A stretch of DNA of 64,000 nucleotides from Cyanoderma ruficeps (lineage: Eukaryota > Chordata > Aves > Passeriformes > Timaliidae). The position numbers were made by a program, and so were the translations under genes. Of this stretch, positions 1 through 10,700 are shown one piece after another (position 1 is the first letter of the stretch; every line of letters starts with the position of its first letter). The notes under the pieces are model-generated. The model was not told where the DNA came from, ran no database searches, and saw nothing but the letters and a program-made list of their open reading frames with translations. The stretch covers positions 434,001-498,000 of the forward strand of contig VZDJ01006028.1 of NCBI GenBank assembly GCA_008694505.1, given 5' to 3'.

Positions 1-76
1 AAAAACCATTGTAAAACGGTATAAAACAAACAGATGGATATAAAAAATGGTAAAACCCCAAACACACCACTACACA
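1..76 (-). mobile_element. Partial LTR, U3-side end, truncated by window edge
   Basis: The first 76 bases match the end of the LTR at 16317-16939. Both share an AAACCATTGTAA-type stretch, a TATAAAAC-type block and the same terminal CACCACTACACA, and the two sequences diverge immediately after that terminus. This is therefore the distal edge of a second copy of that family in the same orientation, with the rest lying left of the window. On the minus strand it begins TGTGTAGTGG. No target duplication can be tested because the other end is missing. Confidence 0.7.
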
Positions 77-777
77 ACTCTACATTGTGGTTCTGCCATA
101 GGAATGTAAGAGTTCCATTTAGAGTGTCTTTGATTGAAAATTGGAGGCTGATTGAATTTCTAAATCAAGTATCTCTCAATCTTTTAAGAGATTGATTCTA
201 ATGGTGCCTTTCTGATGTTTTTCTAAAAAATCACTGATGCAAACTTGAAATATGATCTTTACAATGTGTGTATCCATGCTCAGCTGATGTCTTTCAAATC
301 TGCGCTGTCATTACAAAGAAACTGAAATTGCCTTATGTCTGAATAGCAGTAAATACCATCCTTCTGATCACTGTTGCTTTTTCACAGGTAGCAGAGTTTT
401 CCATCCCCTTCCTACTTTGACCCACTTGCTTTCCTTCTGCCAGGAACTCATAGACCTTAATCATAGTGCTGACACAATGGTTCGCCAGCCCCTTTGCAAA
501 TATTCTCATTGCAATCCTTAGGTAAATAAATAAACAACAAATTCAGTGTGTGGAGGAAGACAGAATGGTGTGTGGGGCCACAACATTATTATAACACCAC
601 ATAATTTCAGCTGCTTAAAATCACAAACCCTCTAAGAGTTACATCACTAAAATTAGATATGTTTGTAGCTAATTTGGCACTAGATAGAGAAGGCAGATGA
701 GACATCTTAAATCAGAATTACAGTGTAATATTATAGGTAAACCACAAAGTGATGAGTGAATTGTTGCTGACAATGTA
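77..777. other. Unassigned non-coding stretch
   Basis: AT-rich unique-looking DNA. No repeat family, open frame or RNA gene recognised. Confidence 0.5.
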
Positions 778-884
778 TTTTTTCTTTTTCCTTTTCTTCT
801 TTCCTTTTTCCTTTTTTCCTTTTCCATTTTTCTTTTTCCTTTTTCTGTTTTCCTTTTTCCTTTTTCCTTTCCATTCCTCTTTTA
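778..884. repeat. Polypyrimidine tract, (TTTTTCC)n-like
   Basis: About 107 bases almost purely of T and C, built from degenerate 6-8 base units such as CTTTTTC, with a few A or G interruptions. It is followed closely by ACAGGG and then a run of seven C. The lysine/arginine-rich short frame on the opposite strand is a by-product of this composition. Confidence 0.85.
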
Positions 885-1590
885 CAGGGTAAAACATTGC
901 CCCCCCCACTTTGTTGAAGAGGTAGGTTTCCTTATTTGGGGCCATCTACCTCCTCTGTCTCAATGCTCCTGCAGTATTCATTGTAGGTCATTGACAGATG
1001 AGCACCGCTGACATCAGTATGTGATATTGTCCATGATTGCAACAAGGATTCTAAGACCAGGAGGAGAAGGGCTTAATGCTACCAGCTGCTGTCAGCCATA
1101 GCCCATATGTATTCCTGAAGCTTCTTTCCAGTGGCAAGGACTTCTTCCCTAAAAGAGAGCCTCTTATTCAGATGATAGCTACAGGACGGCAGAGCTGTGT
1201 TTATTGCAAAGCTTGCAGCTGCACAGGGCTCAGAAGATTTGTAATGGCATCAACTTCTGTTTAAAGCAAATCATCGATGGACTTGTGTCACAAGATCCTT
1301 AAATGCACATTAGCCCATAATTGGTTCAGCCATCAGTGTGAACTATTCACTCACTGGATAATTACCTCTGACTTGTATAGTAGTTTATTGCTGCTTTCTC
1401 AGAAAATGGCCTGATTATTACATGAAGGTATTCATTAAGCAAGATTTAATTAATTTGCATTCTGATGCCTGATCCTCAAAATCCAGCCCCCAAGACCATA
1501 TGATGGTTTTACCACCCCTCATGTTTCCTCTCTACTAGTAGCCTTTTGCTGGTTTCTGTCTGCACACTCTGACCACCCAAGCCCTGGAAG
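885..1590. other. Unassigned non-coding stretch
   Basis: No gene or recognised repeat. A 62-codon open frame at 1076-1264 has no recognisable motif and is within chance expectation. Confidence 0.5.
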
Positions 1591-2367
1591 GATCACAGAA
1601 TCACAGAAACAATTACATTGGAAAAGACCCAGAGATCATCAAGTCAAACTTTTGTCTGAGCCCCCTCATGCCAAGTAGATTATAGCAATAGGTGCCATGT
1701 AACACCTCCAGGGATAGTGACTCCACCACCTCCCTGGGCAGCTCGTTCCAATGTCTAATCACACTTACTGTGAAGAGCTTCTTCCTAATGTCAAATCTAA
1801 ACATCCTCTGGGGAAGCTTAAGACCTCTTGTCCTGTCCCTGGTTGCCTGGGAGAAGATGTCAATCCTCACCTGGCTACAACCTCCTTTCAGGCAGTTTTA
1901 GGGAGTCACTCCTGAGCCTCCACTTCTCCAGACTAAATGACACAGACCCCTCAGCTATTCCTCAGAGGACATGTGCGCCAGACCCTTCACCAACTTTGCT
2001 GCTCTTCTCTGGACACACTCCAGCACCTCAACATCCTTCCTGAATTGTGGGCCCTCAACCTGTACTTGAGGTGCAGCCCCATCAATGCTGAGTACAGGGG
2101 GACAATCCCTGCCCTGGTCCTGCTGGACACACTATTGCAGATGCAGGTCAGGATGCCACTGGCCTTTTTGACCACCTGAGCACACTGCTGGCTAATGTTC
2201 AGGCAATATACCCTGGTCCCTTTCTGCCTGGCCACTGTCCAGCCACTCTGCCCTCAGTCTATAGCTCTGCATGGGGTTTTTCTGGCCAAAGTGTAGGGCC
2301 AAGAACTTGGTCTTATTGAGCCTCATGCCATTGGTCTCTACCCATCAATCCAGACTGTCCAGATCCC

Positions 2368-2625
2368 TCAGCAGAGCCTTCCTACCCTCCAGCAGACCAG
2401 CACTTTGACCCAACTTGATATTTTCTGTGAATTTTCTAATTTAGACCCAATACCCTCCTCCAGATCATCAATAAAGATATAAAACAGGACTGGGCCCAAG
2501 GCTGATCCCTGAGGGACACCACAAGTGACTGGCTGGCAGCTGCTGGGTGCAGCTCCATTCACCACCACTCCCTGGGCCTTGCTGTCTAGCCAGTCCTTAA
2601 CCCAGCAAAGAGTGCTCCTGTCCAA
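2368..2625 (-). pseudogene. CR1 reverse transcriptase relic, palm segment
   Basis: An 85-codon open frame carrying [17 protein letters not shown] and [20 protein letters not shown], the palm motif that precedes the catalytic aspartates in CR1. The frame then slips. The catalytic box lies in another frame at 2431-2420 and reads FTEN instead of FADD, so both metal-binding aspartates are gone. Confidence 0.88.
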
Positions 2626-2636
2626 GCTGTGAGCTG

Positions 2637-4245
2637 CTAATTTTTCCAGGATAATGCAATGGGAGACATTTCAAAGGCTTTGCTGAAGTCTAGGTAGACA
2701 ACGCCCACAGTCTTTCCCTCATCCACCAGGCAGGTCACCTCGTCATAAAAGGACAATAGGTTAGTCAGGCAGGACCTGCCCTTCCAAAGCCTGTGCTGGC
2801 TGGGTCTGATCCCTTGGTTATCCTGTTTGTGGTGTGTCATTGCACTCAAGGTGATTGGCTCCATAACCCTGTCAGGTACTGAGGTCAGGCTGACAGGCCT
2901 GTAGTTTCCTGGGTTCTCCTTCTGGTGCTTCTTGTGGATGGGCTTCACATTGGACACCTTCCAGTGACCTGGGACCTCCCTGGTTAGCCAAGGCTGCTGA
3001 TAAATGATGGAAAGTAACGCTGTGAACTCTTCTGCCAGCTCTCTCATGACCCTAGGATGGATGTTGTCTGGTCCCATAGACTTGTGAGCATCTAAGCGGC
3101 TCAGAAAATCACTAACTGCTTCCTCCTGGATTACAGGGAGTCCATTCTGCTTCCCATCCCTGTCTACCAGCTCAAGAGAATGGCTGTCCTGAGGATGACC
3201 TGTCTTATTGTGGAAAACTGAGGAAAAGAAGGTTTTAAGTACCTCAGCTTTTTCCTTATATTTGGTGACTATATTCCCCCTCACATCCAATAAGGAATGG
3301 AACCCTACCTTACCTCTCTTTTTGCTATTACTGTATTTATAAAAAACACTATTTTTATCCTTTACAGAAGAGGCCAGGTTAAGTTCTAATTGAGCTTCTG
3401 CCTCTCTAATTATCTCTCTGCATGACCTAACGACATCCTTAAACACTTCCTGAGTTTCCTGTCCATTTTTCAAAGGGTGATACATCCTCTTCTTTTTTCC
3501 TGAGTTCCTGTGAAAGCTACCTTCTTGTCCAGGCTGGTATTCTTCCCTGATGGCTTGTCATTCAGCCCATAGGGATGGCTTGATCCTGCACCTTCATGAT
3601 TTCTTTCTTCAAGCATGTCCAGACTTCCTTGGTCCCTTTTTTTTTTGAGGACTGCTTTCCAAGGGAGTTTCACATCACACATAAGTCCTTCTATGTTCAT
3701 AAACAGCAGGTCTGGAAGGGCAGCTCCTCTGGTAGGCTCATTTACCAGTTGTGTTAGGAAATTGTCTTTCACACACTCGAGGAACCTCTGCTTTCTCTCT
3801 ACTGTGTTGGCTGTGTTGTATTTCCAGCAGTCATCTAGAAAATTGAATTTGAGTACAAGGGCTGTTGACTGTGAGACTTCTGCCACCAGCTTGTAGGGTG
3901 TCTCATCTGACTGTTTGTCCTGATTAGGTTGTCTCTAACAGACTCCCACCAAAATGTTTGCCCTGTTGACCTTCCCCCTGATCTTTACCCACAGGTGCTC
4001 AACCTTGTCATCTTCATCATCATCAATTTCCACACAATCAACACACTTCTTAACATACAGTGCTACCCCACCACCTCTCCTTCCTCTCTTTACTCTTCTA
4101 AAGAGCTTACAGCCATCCATTGAAGTGCTCCAGCTGTGTCATCCCATTGCATTTCTGTGATGGCAACCACATCACAACTTTCCTGCTGTATGGTGGCTCC
4201 TAGCTCCTCCTGTTTGCTGCCCATACTCTTTGCATTTGTGTGCAT
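2637..4245 (-). pseudogene. CR1 ORF2 relic: endonuclease + reverse transcriptase
   Basis: This is the longest coding relic in the window, in several frames. Intact ORF2 encodes an endonuclease that nicks target DNA and a reverse transcriptase that copies element RNA at the nick (family knowledge). Visible here are an endonuclease segment with RRGGGVALYVKK, a second segment containing LVNEPTRGAALPDLLF, and a 282-codon reverse transcriptase segment ending just after VVYLDFSKAF. The segments overlap or abut in different frames, so no single product can be made. A further reverse transcriptase piece lies at 2368-2625. Confidence 0.9.
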
Positions 4246-4461
4246 GCCCTTCAGCTGGGCTGATGGTTTTGCCCCATCCCAGGCCTGCCATCCATAGGCT
4301 CATTTCCAGTAAGCCTGGATTTATTCCCTTTCTGCTTCGGGGATCATGTGAATTCCCTTTAATCTGCCCTTAGCAAAGTTAGTTTAGCTTCAGCTGTTTT
4401 CATTGACAGGTTAAGCTCACCTTACTGACTTTGCCTAAGGAGAATGATGGAAAGTTTGTGG

Positions 4462-4466
4462 GATCC
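4462..4466. repeat. Target-site duplication GATCC, left copy
   Basis: The 5-bp GATCC directly precedes the TGTC terminus of the LTR at 4467 and recurs at 5901-5905 directly after its ACA terminus. Confidence 0.88.
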
Positions 4467-5900
4467 TGTCATGGGTTGGTGCTGGCCTAATGCCAGTGCA
4501 CCCATGAGTGTATGTTTTCCCTAATGAGCTACTGTGAGATGTGGTCAAGAACAGAACAGAGCAGACCTAGAACTTGGAATAGAAAAAGAAAATTTATTAA
4601 CCTACATAACCACAGACAATAGACACAAAAAAGAAAACCCAATCACCCAAAAGCAGAAAAGAAAACTTCCCAGAACACTTCTCCTCCTCTCCCCAATTTC
4701 CATCCCTTACATGCTCAACAGTTGACACTAGCACATACTCTCATCTACTTGCTTAAACCTTCCACAACCCTGGGTTCCCAATCCAAGTCATCATCCCTTA
4801 AAAAAAACAATCTTCAATCCATCCAGGGAGAGAGAGGAGTCTCTCTCGCACCACAGACCCCCCACAGGAAACACAGGTCCATCCTCCCGTGTTCCCATGT
4901 CACCCATGGCACCACCCGGAGAATTCTACCAGGGTGACACCCTCCTTTCCATGTCCAGTGCTCTCACCACTGTCCATGGACCAAAACCACATATCGTGCT
5001 CTTTTAAGGATGTTTGGCCAAGTACCAAAAAACCAGCCATCTTCTCCTATTGGGACTAGCAGTCCCCCCCAGCATTTACCCCTGGGGCCGAGGGTTCCAA
5101 AAACAGGCCACAAATCTTTGGCTTTGAACCAAAAAGCATCCATCCAATACAGTCTTATTTATATTCGGAAGAGTCAGGGTCCGTCTATGGCTAATATTAC
5201 GCAAGAGAAGTCCAACCCAAAAGACACTCCTCTTCATTTCTGGCAATCGGGGGAGATTCTTTTCATCTTCCTTTATCATCTTGGTCCCAGGCTGTCCTCT
5301 CTCTTCTAAAACCACCAGCCAAGAGAAATCAGTGTATGGGAACAGATCTCCTCTGCCTTAGAAAGAGTTAAAAGCTTCTGTCTCCCAGCAAGGCCACAGG
5401 CTCAGGCACTTGCAGGCTCCACAGGCTCCGCAGGCTCTGGTAACTCCCACACACACAGCTCGCAGCTCGGCACCTTTTCCCTGGGGGGAGGAGAGACGGG
5501 CCGAGAGGGGTGGGGGGGGGTAGGAGACAGGGACGGGGGACGGAAGGCACCTCCAAAGTTCTCCACCCCTCCATCCTGGATGGGGCTAACCCAGCTTCTG
5601 TCCCGTTCCCTCTCTTTTCCCCCCCCCGGGGCCTGGGCCTACCTCAGCCAGGCCCACCTGGCTCCCCTCCCCCGCCCAGCCTGCCACGCTGGGCAGGGGA
5701 GAGGAAAAAGATGCTCCTCTGCTGAAAGCAGAGCCAGGAAAGAGAGAGTCCTTCTGGGAATTCTTGCTTTTAACCCCCTGTGTCCTCAGAGGCGTGTCCA
5801 ATGTCTCAGTGGTCACCGAAGGTGCCAACATCCAAACCTGGGCACTGATTGGTTTGACCTCAGCTTCCTGAAAAAACTCATTTCTCCTCAAACCAGGACA
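4467..5900 (-). mobile_element. Solo LTR, 1,434 bp, inserted in CR1
   Basis: Endogenous retrovirus LTR read on the minus strand, beginning TGTCCTGGTTTG at 5900 and ending CCAACCCATGACA at 4467. Exact GATCC copies flank both ends. A 5-bp duplication is usual for ERVL-type elements in birds. A polyadenylation signal AATAAA lies on the minus strand at about 4597-4592. A TATAAA-like box is near 5165. The middle is very GC-rich, with G runs at 5482-5540 and a C run near 5620, and carries a short degenerate CAGGCTC tandem repeat at 5397-5440. No gag, pol or env coding sequence remains, so it is a solo LTR left by recombination. It interrupts the CR1 at 1591-4466. Family name not assigned. Confidence 0.85.
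5397..5440. repeat. Short degenerate tandem repeat, CAGGCTC units
   Basis: Four to five degenerate CAGGCTC-type units spaced about 9-17 bases apart inside the LTR. Confidence 0.6.
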
Positions 5901-5905
5901 GATCC
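5901..5905. repeat. Target-site duplication GATCC, right copy
   Basis: Exact match to 4462-4466 on the other side of the LTR. Confidence 0.88.
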
Positions 5906-6140
5906 TTCCTGTGGAAGAGCTGTGGGAAGAGTGACCTTTGAAGATCTGTTATTATGCTAAAGTCTGCATGGGCTACAGTGGTTTCTAAAATGAGTGAATT
6001 AAAGACTTAATTATAGGCACCAGTGACTTACAAAAATAGTGGTCATGTCTAGAAGCATGGTATGAAGAACAGCTTCCATGACCATGACTATATAAAAGGA
6101 AATTAAGATTAAAAGGAAATTGAGATATGGTTTGAATATT
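5906..6140. other. Short stretch between LTRs, possibly CR1 5' remnant
   Basis: Sits where the 5' continuation of the interrupted CR1 should be. I cannot recognise CR1 sequence with confidence. The 3' half is AT-rich with two near-identical AAAAGGAAATT stretches. Confidence 0.35.
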
Positions 6141-6431
6141 TGTCGCAATAGGACACGAAATAAAGATGCTTTACTCCAATCAGAAGGCAGTAGAAATCAG
6201 AAGCTTTATTTACAATTAATTCAGCCCTTTTATAACATGCTGTGCTAGAGAAGGCGCATTATTGGTCCATAGGGCTGACACCTTTCTCATTGGCTAAGTA
6301 ACAGGAATAGCAAACAACACCTGTTGTTATGGGAAAGGAATATTATTTACACAAGGCTGTTTTGGGAAAAAGAAGACTGTTGAAAAGTTTCTCTTGGGAA
6401 GAGCTCAGGCTCAGAAAATATCGGGTCCACA
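6141..6431 (-). mobile_element. Solo LTR, ERVK-like, 291 bp
   Basis: On the minus strand it begins TGTGGACCCG and ends TATTGCGACA. Promoter parts are in the expected order: a CCAAT box (AGCCAATGAG, about 6299-6290), a TATA box in TTATAAAAGGG (about 6237-6227), a polyadenylation signal in AATAAAGCTTC (about 6212-6203), and a second T-rich R/U5 segment. Flanks AATATT (6135-6140) and AATACT (6432-6437) match at five of six bases, fitting the 6-bp duplication of ERVK-type elements. Its size and TGTCGC-type end resemble the LTR at 12260-12556. No internal coding region is present. Confidence 0.8.
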
Positions 6432-6502
6432 AATACTGACACGAGATCAATCACCCACACTGTTTGCTTTCTAATGCTTCTGGTAGCTTTGGTCTGGCCA
6501 AC

Positions 6503-6899
6503 TGATGTCTTGGGAAGGCTGACCTGAAACAGAGACTGGACAGAGTTAGAGAATAAAGTAGGTATTTATTGAAAGGCCTCCAGGGTCCACCTTGGGCAGG
6601 ACAGGAGCCTGACCAGGGCTATATCCAGGGTGGACTAAGAATGGTCACATAAATGGCTGACCAGTCCCAAGATCTTACATTTTTATAAGTTTTGGTCCAT
6701 TTGCCCATTGGGGTTTAATTGTCCAATTACAGCTTCAGGTTGTGAGGTCTCATCCTTCTTGTTTTCCCTCTTTAGTCCACCATTGTTTATGCTGTTGGGT
6801 TGAAAGTTTTCCTCGGTCTTCATCAGGAAAAGGATTTGTTTTTTCTACCTACTCTGTGAAGAGAGCTCACTAGCACTTAATATGAGGCTCAGAACTACA
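6503..6899 (-). mobile_element. Solo LTR of a second avian family
   Basis: Resembles a common songbird LTR. On the minus strand it has CCAAT-type motifs (about 6735-6700), a TATA box in CTTATAAAAATG (about 6690-6678), and a polyadenylation signal in TTCAATAAATACC (about 6572-6560), followed by CTGTCCAGTCTC-type U5. Likely ends are TGATGTCTTGG at 6503 and AACTACA at 6899. No matching target duplication was found at these ends, so the boundaries are approximate. Confidence 0.65.
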
Positions 6900-7374
6900 T
6901 CCCTAGGCAGCACAGAATCTGAAAATATGAAAGCTAAAGCTTAAGGCATCACCACCAAACAGAATAAGATAGCGTGGAGGCAGTGGGGGCCTATAAGCAG
7001 TAAGGCCAAGACCAGCATTGTGGGAGGAGGGAGAGAAGGGCTCAGTTTTCTAAGCACGAGGTGCTTAATACCATTTGCCCTGAGGACAATGGAGAGAATT
7101 TGGATGACACAGAAGAGGAACTGAACTCAGTGAATAAGTGGCCAAGTTCCCTTGAATGCTTTGCATCCTCCCTGGAAATCGAAGTAATTCTGAGACCTGG
7201 GTTACATACCATGCCTTTCACTTGGCCAAACAGGAAGTCTCTAAAGAAATCAATTACTCTTACGGCACTTATGTGTATAAAATCAGGTTTTGCGAGAGTT
7301 ATTTCCTATTCCCATCCAAGTCCCATTTTTGTATGGATAAGATACAAGTTATTTGAATATCTACAGATTACTTG
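6900..7374. other. Unassigned non-coding stretch
   Basis: A 137-codon open frame (7061-7474) runs through this stretch, but its last third lies inside a CR1 3' end. I regard it as chance. No other feature seen. Confidence 0.5.
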
Positions 7375-7519
7375 GATATCTCTATCCTTGGAGATATTTA
7401 AAAGCCATCTGGACGTGGTCCTGAGGAACTGGCTTTTGCTGGTTCGACTTGAGCACAGAGGTTGGACTAGATGACTTCCAGAGGTCCCTTCCAATGCCAA
7501 CCATTCCGTGATTCTGTAA
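7375..7519 (+). mobile_element. CR1 LINE, 3' terminal fragment
   Basis: Heavily 5'-truncated CR1 tail. It carries the conserved CTTGGAGATATT, GTTGGACTAGATGAC and GAGGTCCCTTCCAA blocks, and ends with one 8-bp unit (GTGATTCTGTAA). Confidence 0.88.
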
Positions 7520-7557
7520 TACTTGGCCTAAAACTGTAGCTCCCTTTGAAGTCGTGT

Positions 7558-7761
7558 GCTCAAGGATGCTCTCAGGCACATGGTGGATATCCTGCATAGG
7601 GCTGGGATTTGGACTTGATGATTCTGATCGGTCCCTTCCAAGTCAGTATATACTATGATTCTATGATTCTATGGTTCTATGATTCTATGATTCTATGATT
7701 CTGTGATTCTGTGATTCTGTGATTCTGTGATTCTGTGATTCTATGATTCTATGATTCTATG
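7558..7761 (+). mobile_element. CR1 LINE, 3' terminal fragment with expanded tail
   Basis: A second, different CR1 3' end (GCTCTCAGGCACATGG, GGACTTGATGATTC, GGTCCCTTCCAAGTCAG) lies just downstream of the previous one in the same orientation. Its tail is expanded to 13 units, described separately. Confidence 0.85.
7658..7761 (+). repeat. 13-unit 8-bp CR1 tail array
   Basis: Thirteen consecutive 8-bp units, 104 bp in total. The order is two ATTCTATG, one GTTCTATG, two ATTCTATG, five ATTCTGTG, three ATTCTATG. The usual CR1 tail has two to four units. Confidence 0.95.
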
Positions 7762-10700
7762 ATATGAAGGTTGGCAACTGTCTGTGTTTGTTTGCACCAA
7801 GCACTGAGTTAAAACAGTGAGTTGGTGACTCATGAGGCAGGAGAGTGTCATATGTGTTCCTGCATGAGTGACCTCCTGTCTCTGCCTGCCCAAAAAAATG
7901 AGCAGATAGGGCTCTCTGGGCTTACCTCTTATGTCAATCCTATGCATAGGCATGGTTGAAGGCAGCACCCTCTCTGTGTAGCTAGCTGTGTCATCCCCCC
8001 CGTGTGTGTGTTTCTGTGTGTGTTTTTCTGGGACATATGCTCATCTTTCCTACTGGATGGACCTGCAAGCGGGAAAGCAGCAGCTGTGTCTGTCAGCCCA
8101 AGCAAAGACTCAGATCCCAACACAGTTGGACAGGAGGGAGTCTTGGGCCAGGGCTGCTGGAAGTGGTGGCTGCTCCTAACATCCCTTAGTGAATACTTTA
8201 TGAAACAATTTGTTGCTTAAACCTGGAATTTGGAGTCTGTGTATGTGATTTACATTAGAAGAAATATGAATCATAGCATGTCTTATATATATTTTTGTTT
8301 TTCAGAAATATGTATAAATCTTTTCTAAGAGAAAAAGTAAAAACATCATAGTCAGTCCTGTTTTTCAACCCATGCTAAACATGGACCTGGTAAAAAAACC
8401 TGCAGGTTTTCTGTGTGATTCTAAATAGAAATGATTACATACAAAATTTTTCCTGCAGAGTTTGAGAATTGATAGTCCCTGTTGTTTTTGAGAGATGTAT
8501 TGAAAATCATTGCAAATTCTTTAAAATCACTCAGTAGTTTTTTTAAGTTGATAAAATATATTTCACATTAGAGCTGCTCTTTGCCTCTGCTTCCAGTGCT
8601 ATCAAAACCCATACACCTTCACAAATGTTCATGACAGTGCTATGCCTTCCTGGGGTTTATGCATATCATGGTACATTATATTCTTATAATCCTCTGCCCT
8701 CAGTCTCCTATATTAAATCAGTTTACCCAAGCTGTTTTGTTCCCAAATACTTTGTCCCCAGAAAACTAAGCCTGGGGCTTATCAGACAATCTTGGTAATT
8801 AGAAGTGAAGCCCATAATAGAAGGACCATTACTGCCTTGTTTGGATTTGCTATGTCAGATGATGAGGTAAAATTACAGTAAGATCACTAATTTTCATAAA
8901 AGTTATACCCAGAACCTAAAACTAATGCATTTTGAGTTCCTTTTGTTTACAGAAATAAAGCCTCTGCCAGAGGGATTGAACTGGCTCATGGCATAAACTC
9001 TCAATTTTTTTGTTAGTTGTGAATCCCCTTAATCCCTTGCAATCTTTGTAAATGATTTTGCACGACACATTCACTTTATTTCCATTAGATGAGCTATTTA
9101 CACAAGTTGTGAATATAAATATACTTATAAATTTACTTTTTAGTAAGTTATTTTTATTTGGATCATTCAGAGCTAGGCCAGAACTTCATAACTTCAACAA
9201 ATAAAATGGGACTTTACTTAATACAGATTACTGTAATTCCTTTAAATTGTTGGCAATACTTTTTAATGTTTTGAAACCAATGTTAAGTGCATAATTCACT
9301 ACTTTCTCTCATACAGGTAGACTGAAATACAAATATTTTCAGTGCAGAAGTCTTGTCCTGGTGGAGGCCTAAATAAGATGTAATCTTGCAGTTCTGCTAC
9401 TGTGCCAGCAGATCAGTATAACTGAGTCTGTTTGACAACTGAATCATAAAAGTACAAAAGTCTCTATAGCTTGAAATAGATTTAAGAGGCAGCTTGTTAA
9501 TAAGTGAACAAAAGCTCCAACCCTGTTCACTTTCTCTTTTCCAGTACCTACCTGGTACTGAACCACATTTTTGGATCTACACAGGATGTCGATAGTCCAT
9601 TGGTTATAGTGTCTGAAGCAAGGCTAGGAAGGATTACTGCAGAGCTGGTGATCCAAAAGATAAATTTGGGAGCAAATAGATGGTGTCTGAGTTGCAGAGA
9701 TGAAACATAATACACTTGCTTACTCCTGTAGGTAGGTTCTGGGCACAGGGAATGGTAGCAGAGGGGTGAGGGGAAGGATGGAGCACTCTACCCACTATCT
9801 CACAGTAGGCAAAACAAAACCTCCTCATGATGAGCCAGACAGTCAAATCCCACATAGCCATGTACCAAAAGGAAAACCCTTGCTAATTAGACTGTTGTCA
9901 GTACCTCACTGCACTGGGAATGGAAAAGTGAGCAGCTTCTCAACAAATGGGGATTGGAGTTGTGTTTTGATATTAAATTCCTTTAATAACATCACTTTTG
10001 ACAGGTACCCAAAGCATGGAGATCTTGGTTCACTTGCTACAAAGAACATACTGCAAAGATACATACAGCAAGGAAGTGGCAGAAGTTAAATCAAAGGTTT
10101 TGGCAGTTTAGGAAAGGGTAAAAAATAAAAAATGAAGATAAATAAGCAAAAAAAAAAATCTGTGAAAGAAAAATTTGCATGAAGGAGAGAGGTTGTCACA
10201 GCAAAGATATACTCAGCACCCAAATGCAAACTTTAACAGAGTGTAGAAGTAGGTTGTAAAAGAGAACTGTGTAAAGAAATTTGTGGCTTGCTGTTTACCC
10301 AATCCATCAGTTTTATTGTATTGATATTAAAATACATCCATAGAATACTTATCTTGATAAATGACCAGAAGATTTGAGAGGAAATCTGAAGTTAAATTGT
10401 TTGTAGTTGCCAAATACTATTTTTGGACAGTACATTTCTGTTTTTTTATTGCCTGTAAATGGTATGTAGGGGAGGAATCTTGAATCTTAAACAGACTGGT
10501 AGAAGTGGTAGCATCCATTGTTTGGATAGCTGTGCAGAATTTTGTGCGGAAGTTTGTGTCAGTGCAGTCTTGGTCATTTCATCTGAGGCATCATATGGAA
10601 TACTCGACTCTTGACTCTCAGCACTTACTATACAGTAAAGGAATTGTCTTCTATGAGTGTTCTAGATTGCTTTTGATATGATGAAACATTAGAAGACAAA

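Larger units (their letters stand above)
1591..4466 (-). mobile_element. CR1 LINE, near full ORF2, inactive
   Basis: Non-LTR retrotransposon read on the minus strand. Its 3' end is at 1591, with one and a half 8-bp tail units (ATTCTGTG type). In element order it holds the start of the apurinic endonuclease domain (about 4245-3935, with a QEELGATIQQ-like stretch and a GRRGGGVALYV motif), the rest of the endonuclease (about 3886-3540), the reverse transcriptase fingers/palm (about 3485-2637, with MGPDNIHPRV, GNYRPVSLTS and VYLDFSKAF), motif [13 protein letters not shown] (about 2540-2490), then the thumb and 3' UTR. The coding frame is broken several times: a frame change near 3480, another near 2670, and stops further on. 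The catalytic FADD position reads FTEN at 2431-2420. It is related to CR1 families of chicken and songbirds. The 5' side is cut by the LTR at 4467-5900, and DNA beyond 5905 may hold a little more of it. Confidence 0.93.

Noticed and set aside
718..945. Lysine/arginine-rich 75-codon frame on the minus strand
   Set aside because: It is the translation of the polypyrimidine tract.
3615..3896. 93-codon plus-strand open frame
   Set aside because: Antisense shadow of the CR1 endonuclease region.
4467..6899. Considered as one intact provirus with two LTRs
   Set aside because: The three LTRs differ in sequence and size, and no gag-pol-like coding lies between them.
7061..7474. 137-codon open frame on the plus strand
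   Set aside because: Its C-terminal third is CR1 3' UTR read in a chance frame, so it is not a gene.
7658..7761. Considered as a CRISPR-like array or designed repeat
   Set aside because: Units are contiguous 8-mers without spacers and sit at a CR1 3' end.
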